Position numbers and translations under genes: made by a program. This document shows, in pieces, positions 1 to 10,474 of a stretch of 64,000 nucleotides of DNA. The first letter of the stretch is position 1; each line of letters starts with the position of its first letter. The notes under the pieces were generated by a model. That model had not been told where the DNA came from and did not search any database. It worked only from the letters and a program-made list of their open reading frames with translations. Location of the stretch: the NCBI RefSeq assembly GCF_000005505.3, contig NC_016131.3, positions 60,187,355-60,251,354 on the forward strand, written 5' to 3'. The DNA comes from Brachypodium distachyon (Eukaryota > Streptophyta > Magnoliopsida > Poales > Poaceae).

Positions 1-391
1 TCGCGCCTCCGCCGTCCGGCGTCGCCTCCCCACATCCAGCCGCCGCCCCCGCACCACGCAGCCGCGCCTCCTCGCTCCAGCACGCCGCCGCTGTGTCGTG
101 CCGCCCCGCCACGGCCCCGCGCATCCCCATGACCCGTCGCTCCGCGCCACTGTGCCGCCACGCGCCGCCGCTCTGCCGGCGCCGCCCTGCGCTCCGCTGC
201 CCTGCGCCCCCCTTGCCTAGTAGGAGCAGGAGGCAGCCATGGTTGGGAAAGGAGAGGAATTTCGATGAAGAAGGAAGAAAAAGAACGGAAAAAAGAATAT
301 GTCTTTCAATGACAAGTAGGTCCCACACGTCATAAAGAAATAAAGGACTAGGGAATAGAGACTGTTTAGGGACCTTATTTTAGAGGATGCT
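1..391. mobile_element. Right end of a Harbinger-like element, cut by the window edge
   Basis: The last bases, AGGATGCTC followed by TAA, are the inverse of GAGCATCCT. They match the end type seen in two other elements here (7296-7667 and 61376-61728). TAA fits the 3 bp TTA/TAA target site of PIF/Harbinger elements. The first ~230 bases are very GC-rich (Pro/Arg/Ala-rich in every frame) and the rest is AT-rich. The left end lies outside the window, so the size is unknown. No transposase is visible. Confidence 0.5.
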
Positions 392-1011
392 CTAAGATTG
401 CTAGTGCGGGGCAGAACGAATAAAAACGTGGATTTTGTCTCCAGCTGCAAGTATGTATGGTGTGCTCCCAAGTAAACTGAGCTACATTTTCTCAAAGAAT
501 ATACTTGATGGAGCTATCAGATTAGCAAACCAAAGCACCCTGAGTAAGCAACCGCGATTAGATGAGAATAAATTCTTGCCAGTGATGCCGATGCGACAGG
601 TTCTTGTTCAGAAAAGACGGCGTCCTTTCTGGAATTTTGGTTACACCTTCGTTTCTCTGTTCAAAGACAATCTCTCCCGGGCCGGGGTCCATACCAAGAA
701 ATTCCAAGAGAGAGTAGCGTTTCTTGCAAGAGACAACTCTTCCTTTTGCATCAAATTCCGGAAGTGAGCAGCGTACGGTAAGTTCAGATTTAGTGCCACC
801 TACTAACCTCACATGGCTGATGCAGGGGTCACATAGTCCTCAGTTTGGAGAGAAACAAACCATGCCAGATCGAACATGTACATATATCTTGCTTAAACAA
901 TTGGATGATCCTCTCATATAATATTCGTATATAGATGGCAAATGGAATGCACATAGTACATTTTTTCGAAAAGTTTCAAGTACTGACTTCAGTGAAATTT
1001 TCATTCTGAAG
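392..1011. other. Noncoding stretch left of the SCPL fragment, probably intron
   Basis: This should be the intron before the first SCPL exon in the window, because the next bases open with an AG acceptor and the catalytic-Asp exon. No earlier SCPL exon was found in positions 1-1011. A minus-strand open frame at 558-812 (84 codons) has an evenly mixed composition, including LEFLGMDPGPGEIVF, and may be an old captured coding fragment. I could not identify it. Confidence 0.35.
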
Positions 1012-1483
1012 CTCGACGTGATCTGCTCGACCATAGGCGCAGAAGCATGGGTGCAAAAGCTCAAGTAATTAAGGCTTTTTCCTCTGTACCTTTCCTTCCA
1101 TTTGTTACAGTACAAGATTTCGAAATTTCTTGTGACTTCAAAATATATGTCTACGTTTTCAGATGGAACGGACTGAAGAACTTCCTGAGTCTGCCGCGGC
1201 AGCCTCTGCAGTGCGGAGCTTCCAAGGCCACCAAGGCCTTCGTCAGGTCCTACAAGAACCTGCACTTCTATTGGATCCTTGGAGCTGGCCACTTCGTAAG
1301 TCCTAACAACAGTAGACTGTACACGCCACTCACTGCTGCTGCCTGCTGCAGATCAAACAAGTTCCAGATCCAACAGTGAGTGTGAGTTAATTAAACTGTC
1401 TGTTTTGTTCGCAGGTGCCTGCCGACCAGCCGTGCATTGCGCTGAGCATGATCAGTAGCATAACTCAATCTCCAGCCAGTTAG
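1012..1483 (+). CDS. Serine carboxypeptidase-like protein, C-terminal part (tandem copy 1)
   Basis: Three exons, 1012-1064, 1163-1295 and 1415-1483 (stop TAG), encode the C-terminus of an SCPL51-type S10 peptidase. The first carries the catalytic Asp in LDVICSTIGAEAWVQ. The second carries the catalytic His in WILGAGHF. The third ends in QSPAS. Splice phases (2, 0) match exons 9-11 of the complete gene at 3777-10474, so the two are tandem duplicates. The nucleophile-Ser exon and all earlier exons are absent from positions 1-1011. The gene either continues left of the window or is a 3' fragment. The three exons contain no frameshift or early stop, so decay is not shown. S10 peptidases are normally secreted or vacuolar. 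The substrate cannot be read from the sequence. Confidence 0.75.
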
Positions 1484-1869
1484 ATATGACTTTCGCCACT
1501 GTGATGTGCATCGGGAAGGATAAACAGAAAGGAGCTAGGAGGTGCTACTTTCTGATAGGGAAAATGAAGTTATTGATAAAGAGTATAGAAAGGATTTCAT
1601 ACTTTTAAAGAGCATTGCGATTGATGACATATAGAGAGCATTGGTGTGTATCTGATTCTCCGAATAAAGATGGCACGTTAATTGTGGCAATTTCAGTGTG
1701 AAATTTCATGACTAAATTTGTGCGAGACGTGTTACAATGGTTCCAGGAAGAATATTGCATGTATGGGCTTCGGTAACTGGACTTCCAGTAGGACTGAACC
1801 GTTTTCAAAATGCCGTTCGATCGGTTCAAAATGTATTTGAAATCAGGTTTTCTCTAACTTTTTTTCCGA

Positions 1870-1978
1870 GGAAGAGGTAACCCTTCGAAATATTACATGT
1901 ATCTAGACGTTTATTAGACATAGATACATCCATATTTAGGCAAATTTGACACCATTAATATGGATGGGAGGGTGTATT
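1870..1978. mobile_element. Degenerate Stowaway MITE
   Basis: The core TATTACATGTATCTAGACG followed by AGATACATCCATATTTAGG is the reverse complement of the interior of the intact Stowaway elements at 21017-21129 and 39974-40086. The terminal repeats have decayed: only GGGAGGGTGT remains at the right. Confidence 0.65.
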
Positions 1979-2224
1979 AAAAAATATTCAACATATAAGT
2001 CTCAAAAGTTACAACCGAAAAGGTAAACTCGCTAACAATAACACATCAAAAGCCCTCAAGACGCAGGTCGACGGCGCGTTACCCAAACCGGCTAGAAAAT
2101 TCATGTACTACCGTCTCCAATCGGTTGCACCTAGAATGCATACGTTCATGCGCCTCCGTCCGAAGCAGAAGGGACCAAGTACGGAGCCTGTGGGACGACT
2201 GAAGAGCAACCTGCAAAAATTGGA

Positions 2225-2620
2225 AACTTTTATATTGTGAAAAAACATATCATTCCTCCAATTTAAAATAGACCAACAAATCGCACAAGCCTCACAAAGA
2301 TGAGCGATTTACCAAACCCACCAAGACAACGACCAAACATATTGGGAATATAGGTGTCTTTGTGTGGGGGGATGTGGGGGGAGGTAAACTAGATGTTACA
2401 AAGACACTTTTCCAAACCCCTCGTGCCATCGGACATTGAAAAACAAATGTTGAGTGGTCTCATCATGATCACAAAAAACAAACTTTTTGCAATGACCCCA
2501 ATTCCGTTTAGCTTTCCCTAAAAAAAATCCGTTTAGCTAAGATATCCTTTGTCAGTACCACCCTGCAACACAGTTATAAACCACAAAAAAAGAGAGGAAG
2601 TGAGAACCTTACTGTCAAAC
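2225..2620 (-). mobile_element. LINE remnant (reverse-transcriptase C-terminal zinc-finger region)
   Basis: Read on the minus strand with several frame breaks, it gives VVLTKDILAKR and then CDHDETTQHLFF. Both are typical of the zf-RVT region at the end of plant LINE ORF2 proteins. It has stops and indels and no functional reading frame. Confidence 0.55.
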
Positions 2621-3693
2621 ATGTTGAACACTAATGTTGACTCATCATTCTTCGAAGCCCCATTCAACACTGCAGAAATAAAAGAAAGTTGTTGTTGTTA
2701 AGAGTTCAACATCATTTTCCGATTGTGATTTAGCTTGTTTTGTTTGAGGAATAATTCATATTGCTTTAATCCTTGACATGTCTCTCATTTCATTGGGTGA
2801 TCACACTTTAAGACAACCACAGGATGACCAGGATGGAGGGCCTGTCCGATTTAGTTGTATCGTAATGAAGCAAACTTTGACATAAATTTATGATTGAGTG
2901 AAATACACCATTAGTTCATGAACTTGATGGAAATGCACACTTTAGTCCACGAACTCGAGAATCACACACATAACACCCTAAACTCAGATTATTGTAACAG
3001 TTTAGAAAAAGAAAAAAAACGGTTCGGAGGGGCTAAAACAGGCCACGTAGCCGCCACGTGGGATTTTGCACAATCAAAAAAAATATCTCGAGGGTAAAAT
3101 TCTTCATTTTTGAAGAACAAAAAAACTAATGGTGCTTCGGTACTTCTTTTGATGCATTTTCAGGTTGCGAGAAATCTGCATCTGCATACAGAGTGCCTGC
3201 ATTTCTGGTCAAATATATATCTCGTCATGTGTTGCTCGATATTTTGCACAAGCAGTCACATGTACCATGACAAACTTCAAGAGTGTCCGTTTCTTCCAGG
3301 GCTGGTATCTTGCGGCTTGTCTGTCTCCGCACACAAGATCATAATCACAAGTGCCTAGCTGTTTATTGTCTATGATGGTAGTACTAACCACCAACCAATA
3401 TGAAGTAGTATGGAGAAAACCATAGCAAGACCTGCTAAACCACAAGTGTTGCTGTTAATATCGCAATCCTTCCTATGAAAGAGAATGAAAGGTGTCTCCT
3501 AAGAGACTATCGCAATCATGGCCAATGCAGAGCAAAATATATACTAACATGCACCTTACACTTCAAAAATTGTTCACAAGAATCGAAAACGTACGCACAG
3601 GGATGTACGCATTATCCATTTTTGACAATCAAGCAAAGCGTACAAGTTTGTTAGTACTGCACTACTAGTCTCGGTACTTTTGGCTGGAAGACC

Positions 3694-3701
3694 TATTTAT
3701 A
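3694..3701 (+). promoter_or_regulatory. Candidate TATA box of the SCPL gene
   Basis: TATTTATA lies about 76 bases upstream of the ATG at 3777, a spacing compatible with a short 5' leader. Inferred from sequence and position only. Confidence 0.4.
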
Positions 3702-3776
3702 GCATGTCATGCAGTCGGTACGAACGAACAGAGCGATAGTTTCGTGTGCCTCTGCCTCCTCTGCTCTGCTCTGCCA

Positions 3777-6700
3777 ATGGAGTCCCGTGCTGTTGCTCTC
3801 TTGTTCTGCCTGCTCTGCGTGTCTCTTCTTCGCGCCGCACATGCCACCACCTTCGGAACCTCCGACGGCACGGAGCGCTGGGGATACGTGCAAGTCCGTC
3901 CGAGTAAGTTGGAAACTCTGACCTGTTCTGGTGGTACTAGGCGGGCGCGGGCATTCCTCTTCCCTGGCTCGCTGATGCTTCTTGAATGCGTGTGTTTCTT
4001 GCAGAGGCTCACCTGTTCTGGTGGTACTACAAGAGCCCCCATAGGGTGTCTACGCCGACCAAGCCATGGCCAACCGTCCTCTGGCTGCAGGGAGGCCCGG
4101 TAACATCTCTGAATCTCATCCCAATCGAACTTGGCTATCCTAAGCAATCTTGTTCATCAATCCTTTTTCCTCAGGGAGCGTCAGGGGTCGGGCTCGGCAA
4201 CTTCCTGGAGGTCGGCCCGCTTGATGGCAACCTGAAGCCACGCAACTCGACGTGGCTGCAAAAGGCCGACCTCATCTTCGTGGTCAGAAAGAAAAACCAA
4301 GCTGCTACTATTTACTCCAGTTTCAAAAACACGATGAAGAAATAAGCTGCTATATATGTCTCTGCTTCTTTTGTCACTGGAGTGGAGTAGTACAGTTTTG
4401 TTGAATTGAGCTTCGCTGCTGCGTGCTAGGACAACCCGGTCGGGGTCGGGTACAGCTACGTGGAGGAGGATGGCCTGCTGGTGACGACCGACCTGCAGGC
4501 GGCGGCTGACATGACCACGCTCCTCAAGGCGCTCGTCCATCAGGAGATGCCCACGCTGCAGAGCAGCCCGCTGTTCCTCGTCGGGGAGTCGTACGGCGGC
4601 AAGTACGCCGCCACGCTCGGCGTCTCCGTCGTCAGGGCCGTCAAGGCCGGCGAGCTCAGGCTGACGCTCGGAGGCGTGGCTCTCGGAGATAGCTGGATCT
4701 CGCCCGAGGATTTCGCGGTATAAAATTAAGAACCTCGCAATTCTTTCAGAGACTCTGACCCGTGCATGGATGCATGTTGTTTGGAGAATTAACTGGCACG
4801 GTGCACTCATGCATGCAATGCAGGCTTCGTATGGATCGCTGCTGCTGGACGTGTCGAGGCTGGACAGCAACGGCGCGGAGCACGCAAACAAGTATGTACT
4901 GTGTACCTTAATTCCTGTGCTGTAATGCTGTTCCCTGTTAATTTGCAGCATGTTTGCAACTGAGTACTGTGCAATATATGCATCAGGGAAGCGCAGGTGG
5001 TGAGGCAGCAGGTTGCGGCGGGGCAGTTCAGGCCGGCACAGTCCACGCTCAACAGGATGCTCAACTGGATCGTCGTCAACAGCGGCCACGTGGTAAGTAA
5101 ATCCAGCTAGCTTGTCTATACATATATACATGCAGCTCCTCTTTCGATCGTCTTGTTAAATTCATTGCATGCATGTAGGATGTGTACAACTTCTTGCTGG
5201 ACGCCGGGATGGACCCGGTCGCGGACGATCCTAGCTCTGCGCTCGAGTACTCCAGGTACCTAGCAGAGAGCAAGCTGTCCGTAGGGGACTCCATCCAGGG
5301 CGCCATGAATGGTGCCATCAAGCAAAAGCTCAAGATCATCCCCAAAGACGTTGTGTAAGCTATAGCTAGCGATCGACTCTCCTATATAGTATGATTTTTT
5401 TTTCTTTATAAAACACAAGGTCTAGTTCAGGAATGAGAGCGTTTCCGAAATCAATTAAAATGCAGATGGAAGGCGCAATCCTACACGGTGTACTACGCAC
5501 TGATCAACGATTTCATGAAGCCTAGGATTCAAGAGGTCGATGAGCTCCTGTCGTATGGTGTCAACGTCACGGTGTACAATGGCCAGGTGACTGATTACAT
5601 TACATGATTAGTAAGTACGGAGTACTATCTATATATAAATAATAAGCAGATTGCCCTACTGGTGCTAGCTGATCATCACTTCCTCCATTTCCTATATGCT
5701 GCCTATATAGTCCTTAATTTCATTTCCAATTAGATTCCATTTTAAAAACTCCAGACAATATATTTCATAAACAGTGTCCAGTACTAGTCAAAAGTGCATA
5801 TACTAGGTATGTGCAGAGTGCAGTAACATTTCCAAGACTTGCGGATATTGTGGTGTGGAAGTTGTAGGTAGATGGCTAGATTCACTCTCAACATGGCAAA
5901 GGCAGCAGGGATAGAACCTATCACCACGCACATGGTTTGCTGCTTCGGTTCAACTCTCAAACATCAGCGAGCTGCCTCTTTTTCGTCCGTTTCTTCCGGC
6001 TTGTTTGACATATAGCCAAGCCAAAAATCGATGACATGTTCTTCAAACCATCGCAAGCCTGGATATTTGTCTGCTTCCAAACTAGAGACTTTTATTTTTC
6101 CTTCTTGGAGTGTCCTGTACGTTAGAACATGCAAATCTGGATTGTTGGCTGAAAACTAGGAAGATGGATGTTTGACTAGCGAAATGCTTTGTTAACATGT
6201 GTAGCTCAAATTATTCCTAAAACTATTATTTCAAGTATTGTATTCAGTATCCTTGCAAGAATGTACCAAACTATCAGTAAAATTTGTTTCTATCTGCAGC
6301 TCGATGTAATCTGCTCGGCGGTCGGCGCGGAAGCGTGGGTCCAGAAGCTCAAGTAAGCGTTTCTGGTCTCCAGTGTCCCTTTCAAATTTCGCTTAATTTT
6401 GTTTCGAAAATGGAAGTTATATTGCCCGGACGCATGTATCATAGATGCACACATCTATTGATTAGCAGCACATGTGCCAAATATCAAATTACTGTAAAAA
6501 GATATTTAAATATCAAATTCAGATAGGGTGCGCTGTGCGCAGCCCCAAAGACATAGAAAGAAGGAAAGATGTCAAAGACGGTGTAAATAACCATTTGAGA
6601 ACAAAACCATCCCCAGAACCACCGCTTAGAACATTCATAGTATGATCCAACTTTCATGATGACTCCGTAGCTAAAAAGAAGTCTGCATACATTTTCCGAG

Positions 6701-9700
6701 GCAAGAGATAAATGATACGAGTATAATTTTCAATTTGCATTTCCATTAAGTTGGTACACTGCTACATACTTACAAACAGGAAAGAGAAATGAAACTATCA
6801 TAGGTTGCGAACAAAGCAAAAGTCAGATAAACGTAAACCGGTGATGTCATGAACTTATAAATGTTATTGAGATGTACTTGCCAACGCTACCAAAGTTCAG
6901 CTATCTTTTTTAGTCCAAAGAAGTCGATATCTCTGATGAGATGCAAGAAATATACCCCCTCCGGTCCAAAATAAGTGTCACAGGTTTGAACTAAGTCAGG
7001 CTAAAATTTAGCTGAATTGAACATTCAAGGGGATCGATCACTGAACTCCTCGTTTTGTTGTTTTGTGTGTTTCAGATGGGATGGCCTGAATAACTTCTTG
7101 AGCTTGCCAAGGCGCCCTCTGTACTGTGACTCTGCCCAAACTACCAAGGGCTTTGTAAAATCTTACAAGAACCTGCATTTCTACTGGATCCTCGGAGCAG
7201 GCCACTTTGTAAGTGATCCTTGGTTTTCCTTCTCTTTTCTTTAATTCAACTAGCACGTGACCCGAATTGCAGAAAAACATCTTTACCTATCTTTAGAGCA
7301 TCTCTAATAGATGATGTATAATAGTGTATAACCTTTTTTAAGGCATTTGGAGGCAAAAACGTTGCTCCAAGGGGTGCCCTATCCCTATATGGGGATGTAT
7401 ACCTTTTAGGGCAGCCCTATATTTGACCCCAAGTGATGCAAATATAGGGCACCACAGCCGTGCCCTAAAACAATTTTTCGGCCACGCGCAGCTCAACCGC
7501 CAACTGAAACTTTATCTCACATCTCCCCACCGTTGAATTTTATGTTCAGTGCCCTATTTTACATCATCTGCTATGGAAAAAATAATTATGGTGTCCTGAA
7601 ACCAACATTTTTGTGCCCTAAAACTTTTTAGGAGTGCCCTATTATACATCATCGATTAGAGATGCTCTTAGTGTTTTGCTTACACATAGGCTGGAAAGGG
7701 GAAATTGCACCGGGTGCACCAACAATGTCCAAGATGAAAATTGTATTCAAGAAATTGCTTGAAATGGCAAATTAATTTTGCATGCATGTGTTTGAATCCT
7801 TCATATGTTAATTTGTTTATAAGACAAACAGATTTTGCACGTTTGTAGAGTAGCACACCTCCAACATATGTTTTTTTTTTAAGATTTTTAACTTCTAAAT
7901 ATGGTTTTTGTGGAGTATGCACGGTTTGCACCATAAGAGTGGTTTACGCTCCCTTCATCTATACTATGCCATACATTATAATCATTGACTTGAACAAGAG
8001 GAGAAATGAAAAAAATATTTTATAATTAAGAGACGATCCCTTCATAAAAATATAAAACTGTTTCTTATTTTACTAGATTTCATCTCATCACCCGAATTTA
8101 ATTAATTAATTTAAGAGTGAATTCTTTTTTGACCTCCAAGTTTCACTTTTTTGACAGTTTTGACCCCATTTAGTGAGATTTCAGTTTTTTGTCCCATTTA
8201 GCAAAACTTGTGCCACTAATGACCCCATTTATTTATTTTGCACATGTCATAATTTGATTTGATATATTTTATACTCTGAATATATTAATAGCTATTTACT
8301 ATACATAAATTAGATCATGTAGTGATTAGTGTAAGTTGGGAAGAGGAAGAGGAAGATTGAGGTAATTGAATCTGTATTGATCTCATGAGTTGGTATCTAT
8401 AGATCCTATAGAGTTGAATCTCACTCAATGTATTTAATTTAGGAAGCTGCACGTGCACAGCTCCTGGCCCAACACAAAGAATTCATGTTTCCCACCCCAT
8501 CCCGTCATTTCCTGTCTTCGTCCGTTGCAGCTGGATCAGCACGGACCGGCGCCCTCTTCTCGCCAGCGGAACAACGCTGCTCTCCTCTGGCCATCGGAAC
8601 AGACCCGCCGAGGCCCAAACCCGCCACCGCCTTCCGGCCCCTGGCCGGCGCCGTCGCCGCTCGATGCCCGACCACTGACGCACTCTGGTCGATGGACGGA
8701 TGGAATGAAGCCGTCGTGCCCGTGTCCCCCGATGCCGTACCGAGGTCCTGGCGCCCCGAGGTCCGGCCGCCCCCTTCTCCCCCGAATCCTTCTCCCTGCC
8801 TCACCGCTCTGAGCTCCCAATCTGTGGCCGCCGCCGCTCGATCTCTGGCCACCGGCTCGGCCGCCCTCCTCTGACCGGTGGAACGAAGCCGTCGTGTCCC
8901 CCGACGCTGCCCTGAGGTCCTGCCGCCCCATGCTCCCTCGCGCCTGAGGTCCCGCCGCCGCCGCATCCTCAGGCCGGTTGAACGAAGCCGTCGTGCGCGT
9001 GCCCACGAAGACGAAGGCATTTCTGGCCCAACGATGCGCCTCCAGCGTCCAGTGGCCTCCTAATTGATCTTCATGCTCAATTCCTAGCAGCCCAGCCCAC
9101 TTAGGCCTACATAAATAATCTGTTAGCATTTATAATGACGGTTGGGCCTTGGGCTTGGACAAGACAGCACCCAGCACGAGTTTTTCCGATCGAATGAATC
9201 GAATCCCTTCCTAAAAAAAAAGAATGAATCGATTCCCTTTTCTCAAAAAAAGAAAAGAATGAATCGATTCCCTACTTTCCCATCTGTATATAGTACTCCC
9301 TCCGTTTCAAAATACTTGTCGTGGTTTCAGTATAAATTTGTACTAAAATCACGACAAGTATTTAGGAACGGAGAGAGTATCAGGTAAATCCATACCTCCT
9401 CTCAAAAAAAAATTTAAATCCTTTTTACTTTCATTTTGCTTCTGCAGAAGACCCACAATTGATTCTGCATCTGCAAGGATTGGAATCATTTAGATAAACT
9501 TCAAAATCCTATATTTTGTAAACTACCATCAATTATTATTCGGATCCTTCTCCGATTTAGCTGTTGAAGCATTTTGATGTAAGGGAGAAAAAGTGAGGCT
9601 ATTGGTATATATACAATGTCTTAGGTGTCGAACTTCAGTGAAAAATCCATCATCTGCATCGAAAACAACTCTTAACATGTTCTATATTTTTGTGATTGTT

Positions 9701-10474
9701 TTTCACTAAGGAGCATATCTAAGTTTCCACAGCAATGCGCGGGGAATCATCTAATTTATACAGAATACAAAGGGCACATGGGGCACATCTAGTGCGCACG
9801 GTGAGTTGCAGCCATGATCTCACGTACAGGAAAACTGGGATCATGTGTTGACAAAGGGCAAACTGCTATAGACCTAGTCTTGTACGCTAACGAGTATCAA
9901 TTCATCTTCACTTCCATATTTAAATGGTCATGGATAAATGGAAACTAAAAAAATTAGATAACCAATACAGTACACCATAATAACAGAAATACTAGCTTAG
10001 AACATTAATTTAATATATAATCAAACAATCCATTTGGAATCCTTACATACACATAGAGGGAATTCAGGCAAAAATCTTAAATGGGGTCATTAGTGGCACA
10101 AGTTTTGCAAAATAGGGTAAAAAAGGAAAATCCCACTGAATGGGGTCAAAGCTGTCAAAAAAGAAAAACTTGGAGGTGAAAAATGGAATTCACTCTTAAT
10201 TTAATCATATATGTTTTTACATTCATGCGGGCATTAATTGCAACATTGTACTAAGGGATTACCTAATGTATAATATGTCTTAGGGTTGTCTTCTATAAAT
10301 GGCATAGAGCACATAAGAAAAAAGATACTCTTATCTACCACTGTGCATGTCCTTATTGTTTGAGCCATGCTTCGATTTTTCCCAAACTATACACAGGTGC
10401 CTGTTGACCAACCTTGCGTTGCACTTGACATGATTGGCAACATAACGGAGTCTCCAGCGATCTATCGCCCGTAG
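3777..10474 (+). CDS. SCPL51: Serine carboxypeptidase-like protein, SCPL51 type, 11 exons, 450 aa
   Basis: Secretory-pathway serine carboxypeptidase of family S10. Exons: 3777-3903, 4005-4099, 4175-4282, 4430-4717, 4824-4891, 4987-5092, 5179-5354, 5466-5586, 6300-6352, 7076-7208, 10397-10474. All junctions are GT-AG and keep frame, giving 450 residues, normal for the family. Residues 1-23 form a signal peptide (LLFCLLCVSLLRAAHA). Substrate-site motifs are WWYYKS and LWLQGGPGASGVG. The catalytic triad is Ser164 in GESYGGKY, Asp365 in LDVIC and His424 in GAGHFVP. The overall pattern, including GDSWISPEDF and MDPVADD, matches Arabidopsis SCPL51. It lies downstream of a tandem relative (1012-1483). 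The last intron (7209-10396) is 3.2 kb, mostly transposons, so the final 25 codons are separated from the rest. The substrate is unknown; some SCPL proteins act as acyltransferases instead of peptidases. Confidence 0.9.
6954..7030. mobile_element. Half of a Stowaway-like MITE
   Basis: TATA followed by CCCCCTCCGGTCCAAAATAAGTGTCA is a typical Stowaway left end. No matching right end is present before exon 10 at 7076, so it is truncated within intron 9 of the SCPL gene. Confidence 0.5.
7296..7667. mobile_element. Harbinger/Tourist-type MITE in SCPL intron 10 (372 bp)
   Basis: The ends are inverted repeats: GAGCATCTCTAATAGATGAT at the left, and the reverse complement of ATCATCGATTAGAGATGCTC at the right, followed inward by TGTATAATAG on both sides. 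The flanks are TTA (7293-7295) and TTA (7668-7670), the 3 bp target duplication of PIF/Harbinger elements. It has no coding capacity. Confidence 0.85.
8480..9065. other. GC-rich cargo of the MULE with an internal repeat
   Basis: Several overlapping frames are open on both strands, as expected of GC-rich DNA, so no single protein can be chosen. A segment reading approximately GGAATGAAGCCGTCGTG and then a GAGGTCCTG/GAGGTCCCG block recurs three times in diverged form (about 8700-8765, 8878-8935 and 8975-9010). The source gene was not recognised. Confidence 0.5.
9296..9377. mobile_element. Stowaway MITE nested in the MULE (82 bp)
   Basis: Starts CTCCCTCCGTTTCAAAATAC and ends GAACGGAGAGAG, with TA on both sides. 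The middle folds on itself (ACTTGTCGTG against CACGACAAGT). Confidence 0.85.

Larger units (their letters stand above)
1484..3693. other. Intergenic region between the SCPL copies
   Basis: AT-rich DNA without a supported gene. It holds a decayed Stowaway-type MITE (~1870-1978), a LINE remnant (2225-2620) and a short repeat-like stretch at ~2860-3070 with the wording of MULE ends (ACACCATTAGTTCATGAAC, then TTTAGTCCACGAACTCG). Only one end is visible, so it is not called. The last few hundred bases should contain the promoter of the complete SCPL gene. Confidence 0.5.
8115..10195. mobile_element. Mutator-like element with long TIRs in SCPL intron 10 (Pack-MULE candidate)
   Basis: Imperfect terminal inverted repeats of about 125 bp start GAGTGAATTC at the left (8115-~8245) and end GAATTCACTC at the right (~10070-10195). 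Both contain ACTTGTGCCACTAATGACCC or its complement. The flanking 9-mers are identical: TTAATTTAA at 8106-8114 and 10196-10204, the target length of MULEs. No transposase is visible. Inside is a ~0.6 kb GC-rich block (8480-9065) in AT-rich surroundings, the usual look of captured gene DNA. A Stowaway MITE (9296-9377) is nested inside. The element makes up about two thirds of intron 10. Confidence 0.85.

Noticed and set aside
4181..5131. 316-codon minus-strand frame opposite SCPL exons
   Set aside because: It is a shadow of the GC-rich SCPL exons; it spans introns and shows no motif.
8505..9129. Long overlapping GC-rich frames as real proteins
   Set aside because: Four frames on both strands are open at once with low-complexity Arg/Pro/Gly content. 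They lie within the MULE cargo, and no domain is visible.
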